Shown: one piece after another, positions 1 to 6,240 of the stretch
Numbering within the stretch: position 1 is the stretch's first letter
Layout: each line of letters opens with the position of its first letter
DNA from: Smithella sp. D17
GTDB taxonomy: Bacteria > Desulfobacterota > Syntrophia > Syntrophales > Smithellaceae
Reading direction: 5' to 3'
Assembly (NCBI GenBank): GCA_000753945.1
Contig: JQOA01000091.1
Location: 1 to 7,651 of the forward strand
Length of the DNA stretch: 7,651 nt
Notes under the pieces: generated by a model
Told to the model about the DNA's origin: nothing
Seen by the model: only the letters and a program-made list of their open reading frames with translations
The model's database searches: none
Program-made: the position numbers and the translations under genes

Positions 1-1
1 A

Positions 2-409
2 ATTGATATCGAAATATATGGAGGATTATCTATGCAATACCTTGATGAATTTAAAAGTTATGGTCAAAAAATACGAAATTCTATTTATGCATCACTAATT
101 GACGGCAAAAAATACGAAGAAATTAAAAACACATTTAACAATAAAATTATTTCTCTTTCGAATCAGATTATGAACGGTACAAATAGTTCCTTCAAACAAT
201 TTGCAGAAACACTTGTGCGGATTGCAATAAGTCATGGTGTTCTTTTGTCAAATGAACAGTTGGGGGTACTGAATGATAATAATTATAAAGATATTGGTGC
301 TATTATTGCGCTTGCGCTAATATCAAAGTCGCCGAAAGAAAATAAAGCTGATGTTGATACAACTGCGAAAGAAGAAGTATCACTAATTGAAAAGAGAGAA
401 GATTTTTAA
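2..409 (+). CDS. cas8b: Cas8b-like large subunit, C-terminal part (partial, runs off left edge)
   Basis: This reading frame is open from base 2 to the TAA at 407-409, giving 135 visible residues with no start required inside the window. Cas8 is the large subunit of the type I-B Cascade complex, which recognises the PAM and helps open target DNA. The visible part is a predicted helical segment. Its FAETLVRIAISHG stretch, followed by a spacer and DIGAIIALALIS, resembles by memory the C-terminal end of Csh1/Cas8b proteins. The position directly before cas7 is where I-B loci place cas8. The ten codons before the ATG at 32 (reading IDIEIYGGLS) contain no stop, but so short a stretch would often be open by chance. 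The alternative is that the gene simply starts at 32 as a separate small subunit gene. The rest of Cas8 cannot be seen. Confidence 0.55.
   Translation: MDIEIYGGLSMQYLDEFKSYGQKIRNSIYASLIDGKKYEEIKNTFNNKIISLSNQIMNGTNSSFKQFAETLVRIAISHGVLLSNEQLGVLNDNNYKDIGAIIALALISKSPKENKADVDTTAKEEVSLIEKREDF
20..34 (+). promoter_or_regulatory. Strong ribosome binding site and ATG that set the Cas11 start
   Basis: GGAGG at 20-24 followed 7 bases later by ATG at 32-34. This is among the best-matched Shine-Dalgarno sites in the window, as strong as those of cas7 and cas5. If the cas8 frame continues upstream, the site lies inside the coding sequence and would drive internal initiation. Confidence 0.6.
32..409 (+). 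CDS. cas11: Cas11-like small subunit of type I-B Cascade (internal start in cas8 or separate gene)
   Basis: A 125-residue product begins at ATG 32, preceded by GGAGG at 20-24 with 7 bases of spacing, an excellent ribosome binding site. In type I-B and some other type I systems, Cas11 is known to be translated from an internal start near the 3' end of the cas8 gene. It forms the helical belly of Cascade that stabilises the crRNA-DNA hybrid. The protein looks mostly helical, has no signal peptide or membrane segment, and ends in a charged, probably disordered tail of about 25 residues (KSPKENKADVDTT onwards). It lies 15 bp before cas7 in the same operon. The upstream frame is open, so the sequence cannot distinguish an independent gene from internal translation of cas8. 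I saw no resemblance to Csa5 of type I-A. Confidence 0.6.
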   Translation: MQYLDEFKSYGQKIRNSIYASLIDGKKYEEIKNTFNNKIISLSNQIMNGTNSSFKQFAETLVRIAISHGVLLSNEQLGVLNDNNYKDIGAIIALALISKSPKENKADVDTTAKEEVSLIEKREDF

Positions 410-424
410 TAAAGGAGAAATATC

Positions 425-1387
425 ATGAAAAAATTAACAGGTGTTTTTGTTATTGAAACAGGTGTTGTTAACAGAGGTGATGGTATGGGAAATATTGCAA
501 CTGTCAAGAAAGTAACAACGCATGAGGGCATTAAGGTGTTTTTCTCACCAGTGAGTTATAAAAGAGCACTGTGGAACAGTCTTGAAGAAAGTGCTGGGTG
601 GAATGGTTGCATGGTTACACGTGATAGTGGTGTTGTGCAAAGAACAGGCACAATTATAGACAGCGAAGAATTCGATTTTGCAGGAACCATGATAGCCAAA
701 CCCAAATATTCACGTAATTGTACCTTTTTAGTGGATAAAGGAATCTCCATAAACAACTATGCCGGCGACACAGAATTTATGACAAATATGGCATTAGCAA
801 ATAAGTATGGTCAAAACGAAGCCAATATTATTAACAAGGAAAATTTCCATGGCATTTATATTATGCCATTTGCGGTAGAGTTGTATCGGGTTGGCATCCA
901 AGAAATTGAAGACATCAAAATAGATTATGATAACAAGGACACCACGTCTAATAAGATAAGTAAAATATATGAAGCACTCAAGCTTAAGAATAAAGTCGCA
1001 CCCGATGAATTAGCTTCAAAAGTCGACGAAATCACCAAAGAAGATCAAAAGACAATTATAAAATTGACATTGGCAGAAAGAATGAAAAGGATTTCATCTT
1101 TATTGACAGGCATGGGCGATCTAGGCCGAAGAATAGAAGGCTCGCCAAAAAATCTAACGCCATTTTTTGCGGCTTTCTCTCTAGACTACCAAACTCCTAA
1201 GTACTTTTTAGCTATCAAGAAAATTCTTTCTGAGAACAATAAACTTGAGAAAAAAGATATAGTGGATTTCGGATGTAAAGAATCAAAAATAATTCACGTG
1301 GCAGAAATAGATAATTATGACCAAATTGTATCTAATCTTGTTTCAGAAATTGAAACGATATGGAGTACACCAGATGTTAAGAATTGA
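425..1387 (+). CDS. cas7: Cas7, type I-B Cascade backbone subunit (DevR/Csa2-like family)
   Basis: This 320-residue protein is the expected size for Cas7, the RAMP-fold protein that polymerises along crRNA to form the Cascade backbone. The N-terminal strand LTGVFVIETGVVNRGDG (residues 4-20), the segment FFSPVSYKRALWNSL around residue 40, and VDKGISINNYAGDTEFMTN at 103-121 match the pattern of DevR/Csa2/Cst2-type Cas7 proteins. The last of these resembles their 'SxAISL-Y-GDTDFLTN' region. Residues about 190-250 are rich in Lys and Glu. The start ATG at 425 has AAAGGAGAAA at 411-420, about 7 bases upstream. The gene follows the cas8/cas11 frame by 15 bp and overlaps the start of cas5 by 14 bp, as expected for a Cascade operon. 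Subtype I-B is inferred from the gene order; the family-level call is firm. Confidence 0.88.
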   Translation: MKKLTGVFVIETGVVNRGDGMGNIATVKKVTTHEGIKVFFSPVSYKRALWNSLEESAGWNGCMVTRDSGVVQRTGTIIDSEEFDFAGTMIAKPKYSRNCTFLVDKGISINNYAGDTEFMTNMALANKYGQNEANIINKENFHGIYIMPFAVELYRVGIQEIEDIKIDYDNKDTTSNKISKIYEALKLKNKVAPDELASKVDEITKEDQKTIIKLTLAERMKRISSLLTGMGDLGRRIEGSPKNLTPFFAAFSLDYQTPKYFLAIKKILSENNKLEKKDIVDFGCKESKIIHVAEIDNYDQIVSNLVSEIETIWSTPDVKN

Positions 1388-1994
1388 AATATATCAGGAG
1401 TCAGCACACTATAGAATGCCAACTATAGGAAACCCTTATCTGACATATCCTTTAGTGCCGCCCTCAACATTTTATGGATTCTTGAGAGGGATAACAAAAA
1501 AAGAGAGCATAAATCATAAAAACACAAAATTGGCTATCGGTGGAAAATATGAGGGCATATCTATAGAAAAAGAAAGACTCTATCTCGAAAGAAGCAAGGA
1601 AATAATCCAAAACATTATATCAATTCAATGTCTGCATGAGATCAAGTCGTTAGTATTTGTTTTTACATCTTTTGAATTTGAAAATAAAATTATCGATGGA
1701 TTCAGTACATTCTCTGGTGCCATGCGATTGGGAAGACAAGAAGATTTGATTATTGATTATAGCATTTCAAAGATTGATGAAAATGTTAAGAGGCTAACTT
1801 ATCCATCCGAATTTTGTGCATATGCAAATTTTACAAACGATAGGAGTGGTGCTCTTTTCAACATGCCATATGATTCACTTGTAGATGAGAATAAAAATAT
1901 AACCGGGTATCGATTCATAAATCTTCTTTATATGCCGTGTATAAAGATGGATCACAACATTGAGTTTATTGGAGATGGATTTGTTTATAGTTGA
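1374..1994 (+). CDS. cas5: Cas5, type I-B Cascade subunit binding the crRNA 5' handle
   Basis: This 206-residue RAMP protein caps the 5' end of crRNA in Cascade. The diagnostic Cas5 N-terminal motif is clear: YPLVPPSTFYGFL at residues 25-37, the usual 'yPlPPpSTiyGlL' block. An upstream TTG-type start at 1317 would add 19 residues lying inside cas7. I prefer ATG 1374 because GGAG at 1362-1365 sits 8 bases before it and because MLRIEIYQESAHYR is the normal Cas5 beginning. The start overlaps the cas7 3' end by 14 bp and the stop overlaps the beginning of cas3 by about 20 bp, suggesting translational coupling. I do not see the extra catalytic residues of the crRNA-cleaving Cas5d of type I-C, so processing should depend on a Cas6 that lies outside the window. 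Confidence 0.88.
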   Translation: MLRIEIYQESAHYRMPTIGNPYLTYPLVPPSTFYGFLRGITKKESINHKNTKLAIGGKYEGISIEKERLYLERSKEIIQNIISIQCLHEIKSLVFVFTSFEFENKIIDGFSTFSGAMRLGRQEDLIIDYSISKIDENVKRLTYPSEFCAYANFTNDRSGALFNMPYDSLVDENKNITGYRFINLLYMPCIKMDHNIEFIGDGFVYS

Positions 1995-4323
1995 CAAAAG
2001 TGTCAAAGAAATTATTCATGAATTCGATAAAATACTGGGGCAACGACTTAAGAAATCTTTTGCCAAATCTGATGGCACAACATTAGACCAGCATATAAAG
2101 GACCTTGCCGCAAACTTGCAGCAATTTTCAAGATTATTTCCAAAAGAATTAACTGAATATCAGAGGAACATTTTAAAGCTTGCGATCTATTTTCACGACC
2201 TTGGCAAATTGAATATTTTGTTTCAAAAAAAGCTTCAAAGTAAGACTAGCGATATTATCCCGCATAATATTCTCTCTGGTGTATTTTCACCCCTGCTTAA
2301 CGGCCTTATTTCGAATGAGGCAAAGATAATAATTTTTTATGCTGTAATTAATCATCATAATCGTGGAATGGAATTTATAACGAATGAACATTATGGCGTA
2401 AAAATATTGCGGCAAAAGTTGACGGAAACCATCAATAATTTTCACCTTCCTGAATGTATAACTAATGAAGGATTGCCGGGCTTTTATGATTTATTACATG
2501 ATGTTTCGCAAATATATTCTTCAATCCATAAATCAAATCAGATGCTGATAAGCAATATTGATATAACCGATATAATCTTAACAAGTGGTTTTTTAATTCG
2601 TCTCGACCATGCAGCCTCAGCGGGTCTTGATGTTGAGGAAGAACCGCTAACGGAAAGTAGAGAATATATTCTTAAGAATTATCTCGCAGGAAAATCTTTT
2701 CGACCTTTCCAGGTTGCTTACGGTCTGGACAAAAAAAACCAAAATCTTTGTTTGGTAGCCGATACAGGTATGGGGAAAACCGGCCTTGCTGTTTTATGGA
2801 GCCAAAGAAAAAAGTTTTATGTACTGCCGAATCGCGCCTCCGTAAATGCGATGTACAATACCCTCGGGCAAGTCTATGGGGAAGACAAAGTAGGCCTTCT
2901 GCATTCAACGGCACTATTTAATCTTCTCTCATCCAGTAAAGATGAAGACGAAGGGCTCGATACGTTGAGAGAATACGAACAAACGAGGCTTTTAGCCAAG
3001 CCAGTAACTGTTTGTACTGCGGATCAGCTTTTCACTTCTGCCTTCCATTATCCCGGTTATGAAAAGATTTATGCAACCTTAGCGTATTCTGATATTGTTA
3101 TTGACGAGATTCAGGGTTTTTCGCCGCAGCAAATCATTCCTATTCTCAAACAGATTGAGGAAACTGTAAAAATTGGCGCAAAATATTTAGTCATCACCGC
3201 CACATTGCCTACAATTGTATCCCAGCGATTAAAGGATATTGGAATTGAGGTCATATCAGATGCTCAGAACACAAAAGATCCAACAATGCGGCATCGCATA
3301 AAGCTGGAAGATTGTGAAATTACCGAGCTGATAGAAAAAATCATTGACAAATTCAGAAATGGCAAAAAGGTACTAGTTGTTGCCAATACGGTAGGACGGG
3401 CACAGGAATTGTTTAATCTTTTTCAATCGCTCCTCGATAAACAAGAATTGAAAAGGGTCAATATCCTTCATAGTAGATTTATATGGATGAAGAGACAGAA
3501 ACTTGAACAATCGGTTATTGATGAATGTGCCCAGGGTGCGGATGATAATAATTATGTTAACCCTGGACAATGTATTTGGATTACAACACAACTTGTTGAA
3601 GCTTCCCTTGATATTGATTACGAATATCTATTCACAGAATTATCGATAGCAGATTCTCTTATACAGCGCATGGGCCGTGTATGGCGGCACAGGCATTATA
3701 ATTATCAAGGTGAACCCAACATAATTATTGCATGCAAAGTTAAAGAAAACGTGAACTGGGTTTATGAAAAACAACTAAGAGACAAGACAAAAGAATTACT
3801 GATGGAGGTAATTAAAAAAAATAATGGCTACATGTTTTCAAGTGATAAACGATGGATTGTTTGTGAATTGTATAGCACGGAGAACTTGATAGCCACAAAA
3901 TATATTGAGAAATGGAATCAAGTGGAAGCTGAGATAAAATCTGGATGGAACATCATTTTAGATCAACTTCAAAAAAGCAGCTTCCGCGATGTCATGACAA
4001 TTGACTTGATTCCAGCAATATATAAAGCCCAAGTGTTAACCGAATACAAAAAGCTATGTAATCTACCTAAAAGTTTGAGCAGAGAACAAAAAAAACACGC
4101 AAGAGCAAAAATATTAATGGAAATACAAAAATTTAAAGTTCCAATTCCCCTATATTGTGTCAATTCTTCATATGCTTTAAAGAAAATAGGAATTTCGCGT
4201 CCGGTTTCAATGCTCGATAATAGATATGGTATTGCATTTCTAGATGAACATTATGAATACAATGAAGAGATAGGTTTTACAGGCAAAGCAATTGAAATTG
4301 AAGAAACGCCAAATATAATTTGA
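1975..4323 (+). CDS. cas3: Cas3, HD nuclease-helicase effector
   Basis: This 782-residue single-chain Cas3 is recruited by Cascade to nick and unwind target DNA and then degrade it. The N-terminal HD nuclease has H40, the HD pair at 74-75 in FHDLGK, H97 in PHN, HH at 127-128, and D211 in LDHAASAG. The superfamily 2 helicase follows. Walker A is DTGMGKT (263-269) and the DExH-type box is DEIQ (377-380). Motif III is TAT (408-410), motif V is TTQLVEASLDID (537-548), and motif VI is QRMGRVWR (564-571). All key residues are present, so the enzyme should be active. The start is uncertain: ATG 1975 has GGAG touching it, TTG 1981 has the same GGAG at a better 6-base spacing, and TTG 1960 is also in frame. 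All overlap the cas5 3' end. The stop lies 6 bp before cas4. Confidence 0.95.
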   Translation: MDLFIVDKSVKEIIHEFDKILGQRLKKSFAKSDGTTLDQHIKDLAANLQQFSRLFPKELTEYQRNILKLAIYFHDLGKLNILFQKKLQSKTSDIIPHNILSGVFSPLLNGLISNEAKIIIFYAVINHHNRGMEFITNEHYGVKILRQKLTETINNFHLPECITNEGLPGFYDLLHDVSQIYSSIHKSNQMLISNIDITDIILTSGFLIRLDHAASAGLDVEEEPLTESREYILKNYLAGKSFRPFQVAYGLDKKNQNLCLVADTGMGKTGLAVLWSQRKKFYVLPNRASVNAMYNTLGQVYGEDKVGLLHSTALFNLLSSSKDEDEGLDTLREYEQTRLLAKPVTVCTADQLFTSAFHYPGYEKIYATLAYSDIVIDEIQGFSPQQIIPILKQIEETVKIGAKYLVITATLPTIVSQRLKDIGIEVISDAQNTKDPTMRHRIKLEDCEITELIEKIIDKFRNGKKVLVVANTVGRAQELFNLFQSLLDKQELKRVNILHSRFIWMKRQKLEQSVIDECAQGADDNNYVNPGQCIWITTQLVEASLDIDYEYLFTELSIADSLIQRMGRVWRHRHYNYQGEPNIIIACKVKENVNWVYEKQLRDKTKELLMEVIKKNNGYMFSSDKRWIVCELYSTENLIATKYIEKWNQVEAEIKSGWNIILDQLQKSSFRDVMTIDLIPAIYKAQVLTEYKKLCNLPKSLSREQKKHARAKILMEIQKFKVPIPLYCVNSSYALKKIGISRPVSMLDNRYGIAFLDEHYEYNEEIGFTGKAIEIEETPNII

Positions 4324-4329
4324 ACCCCT

Positions 4330-4845
4330 ATGGCATCAATACTTCTTAATTCTGACCACCCCACTATCACCGGCACGCAGGTCAATTATTATTTGATCTG
4401 TCACCGTAAGTTGTGGTTGTTTTCGCACAATATCACTATGGAGCATACGTCGGAAGCGGTGGAAATCGGGTCGCTGGTGCATGAACAAAGCTATGCGCGG
4501 AAGAATAAGGAACTGGTTTTTGACGGCATCAAAATTGATTTCTTCGACAAGAATCACGGCGTCATTCACGAAGTGAAAAAATCAAAAAAGATGGAAGATG
4601 CCCATTTCTGGCAACTTAAATATTACATTCAACACTTTAAGAAATTAGGGCTTGATGTAACGGGCAAGATTGATTATCCACTTATTCGTAAAACTCAGAC
4701 CGTGGAACTTTCCGCCGATGATGAGGTGAAACTTGAGGATATGCTAAGCGACATTATAAAAATCAACGAGCAGGAACTGCCGCCGCACGTCATCAGGGCA
4801 AAGATTTGCAAACAATGCAGTTACTATGAACTTTGTTATGTGTGA
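4330..4845 (+). CDS. cas4: Cas4, RecB-like iron-sulfur nuclease for spacer acquisition
   Basis: This 171-residue Cas4 trims prespacers and checks their PAM and orientation before Cas1-Cas2 integrates them. The four iron-sulfur cysteines are all present: C24 in the N-terminal YYLICHRKLW segment, and C160, C163 and C169 in CKQCSYYELC at the extreme C-terminus. The RecB-type nuclease residues are H51 in GSLVHE, D70 in IKIDFF, E81 and K83 in the EVK motif, and the QLKYY motif at 95-99. Length and motifs fit the Cas4 form paired with type I-B. It starts 6 bp after the cas3 stop with no clear Shine-Dalgarno sequence, so it probably depends on coupled translation. Its stop is 5 bp from the preferred cas1 ATG. 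Confidence 0.95.
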   Translation: MASILLNSDHPTITGTQVNYYLICHRKLWLFSHNITMEHTSEAVEIGSLVHEQSYARKNKELVFDGIKIDFFDKNHGVIHEVKKSKKMEDAHFWQLKYYIQHFKKLGLDVTGKIDYPLIRKTQTVELSADDEVKLEDMLSDIIKINEQELPPHVIRAKICKQCSYYELCYV

Positions 4846-4850
4846 TTGAA

Positions 4851-5840
4851 ATGCGTGATTATTACATCTTTAAATCCGGCAGAGTCAGCCGCAAAGACAA
4901 TTCCGTCATGTTCGAATATTCGGAAGAGGGACAAGAGAAACATGTGCCGATCCCGGTCAATGACATTGACGCGCTCTATCTCTTCGGCGAAGTGGATTTG
5001 AATACGAAGTTGCTGAACTTTTTTTCGCAAAGCAATGTCATGGTGCACTTTTTCAACTATTACGGTTACTACGCGGGCACATTTTATCCCCGCGAATTTC
5101 TCAATTCCGGTGATGTGATCGTCAGGCAGGTAGCATCTTATTCGAAAAAATCGGCACGTCTGGAATTAGCCAAAGAGTTTGTCAAAGGTGCGGCCTATGG
5201 AACTATTCAGAATCTCAAACGATACAAAGAACAGGCACAAGACGAACTGGAAAAGGTTGAATCATATTTTGAAGAAATAGATAAGCAGTCAACCATCTCT
5301 CAACTCATGGGGATTGAAGGCAACATCAAGGAAACCTATTATGCAGCATTCCCGAAAATCATCACGCAGGAGATTGAATTTACCAAACGGGTAAAAAATC
5401 CGCCGGATAACATGATGAATGCCCTGATCTCCTTCGTCAACAGTATGATTTATACGGAAGTGCTACGCGAGATTTATAAGACACAGCTTAATCCTACAAT
5501 CAGTTATTTGCACGAACCGGGATACAGGCGTTTTTCTTTGTCTCTGGACGTTGCGGAAATATTTAAACCCATTTACGGCGACCGTGTCATCTTTGCGCTG
5601 CTCAACAACAACGAGCTTCAGCAAAAGCATTTTGATAAAGACATGAATTATGCGTATCTCCTGGAAGAGGGGCGAAAGATTGTGGTCAAGGCAATTGACG
5701 AAAAGCTGAATACAACGATCATGCACAAACAGCTCAAGCAGCAGGTCAGCTACCGGCGGATTATCCGGCTTGAACTTTATAAACTGGTCAAACATGTGCT
5801 GGGTGAGGAACAATACAGCAGTTTTAAAATTTGGTGGTAA
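4851..5840 (+). CDS. cas1: Cas1, CRISPR integrase
   Basis: This 329-residue Cas1, full length for the family, is the metal-dependent integrase that inserts new spacers with Cas2 at the leader-repeat junction. Metal-binding residues are visible as E156 in LMGIEGN, H221 in YLHEPGYR, and D233 in LSLDVAEIFKP, with E236 just after. The start at ATG 4851 gives MRDYYIFKSGRVSRKDN, the usual N-terminus of type I-B Cas1. A GTG at 4842 would overlap the cas4 stop in a GTGA coupling arrangement and add three residues, and a TTG at 4833 would add six. No strong ribosome binding site precedes any of them. It is followed 3 bp later by cas2. Confidence 0.97.
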   Translation: MRDYYIFKSGRVSRKDNSVMFEYSEEGQEKHVPIPVNDIDALYLFGEVDLNTKLLNFFSQSNVMVHFFNYYGYYAGTFYPREFLNSGDVIVRQVASYSKKSARLELAKEFVKGAAYGTIQNLKRYKEQAQDELEKVESYFEEIDKQSTISQLMGIEGNIKETYYAAFPKIITQEIEFTKRVKNPPDNMMNALISFVNSMIYTEVLREIYKTQLNPTISYLHEPGYRRFSLSLDVAEIFKPIYGDRVIFALLNNNELQQKHFDKDMNYAYLLEEGRKIVVKAIDEKLNTTIMHKQLKQQVSYRRIIRLELYKLVKHVLGEEQYSSFKIWW

Positions 5841-5843
5841 TGT

Positions 5844-6125
5844 ATGTATGTGATCGCTGTTTACGATATATCGACAATGGAACCGGCAGGACAGCGGCGT
5901 CTGGCGCGGATTATGAAAAAGATGCGGCAGTATCTCCATCATACGCAGAAGTCAGTTTTTGAGGGGGAGCTATCAGTCGCCAAGCTGATGGCGCTTCAAA
6001 AAGAGGCCAAAGAAATCATCAATGAAGAAACGGATTATGTTGTGTTTTTCAGAATCGATAATAAGAAAAACGTCGAAAGACAGTGTGTCGGCATCCAATT
6101 GGACCCGACGGAAGTCATTATTTAA
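5844..6125 (+). CDS. cas2: Cas2, structural partner of Cas1 in adaptation
   Basis: This 93-residue ferredoxin-fold protein bridges two Cas1 dimers in the spacer-integration complex. The N-terminal strand MYVIAVYDIS carries the conserved Asp at position 8. TQKSVFEGEL at 34-43 and the C-terminal GIQLDPTEVII are typical of the family, as is the length. The start at ATG 5844 follows the cas1 stop by 3 bp, with GGTGG at 5833-5837 as a weak ribosome binding site. This is the last gene of the operon, and the array leader begins immediately after its TAA. Confidence 0.95.
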   Translation: MYVIAVYDISTMEPAGQRRLARIMKKMRQYLHHTQKSVFEGELSVAKLMALQKEAKEIINEETDYVVFFRIDNKKNVERQCVGIQLDPTEVII

Positions 6126-6240
6126 TAATTATTTTAAAGCGATGCATTATTGATGCTTCGAGAAAATAACACGCGAATTTAGAGAAAGGTGGTGAGGTAA
6201 ATATTTGATTTTATGGAAGTTGATTTTGTCAGATTGATGG
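6126..6240 (+). promoter_or_regulatory. CRISPR leader
   Basis: This 115-bp noncoding, AT-rich stretch between the cas2 stop and the first repeat occupies the leader position. It should carry the array promoter and the sequence read by the Cas1-Cas2 complex during integration. Orientation is supported by the intact first repeat here and the truncated repeat at the far end. Near the array it has three spaced TTGAT words, at 6205, 6220 and 6234, the first two as TTGATTTT. I could not assign a convincing -35/-10 pair by eye. Confidence 0.8.

Noticed and set aside
1317..1373. A longer cas5 with 19 extra N-terminal residues.
   Set aside because: The extension lies inside cas7, lacks a good ribosome binding site, and does not look like a Cas5 N-terminus, whereas ATG 1374 has GGAG at proper spacing.
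5463..5942. A 159-codon open frame on the - strand across the end of cas1 and the start of cas2.
   Set aside because: It lies entirely opposite two well-supported genes, its protein resembles no family I recognise, and it is best explained as an antisense shadow of their codon usage.
1..6125. The idea that the locus is a new CRISPR type or carries a novel accessory gene.
   Set aside because: Every frame with coding support corresponds to a known type I-B component in the usual order, and no extra gene fits between them.
6120..6160. The AT-rich imperfect palindrome at the cas2 stop and the GATGC direct repeat at 6141 and 6151, as a terminator or operator.
   Set aside because: The arms are only about 5 bp with mismatches, there is no GC-rich stem or T-run, and composition alone explains them.
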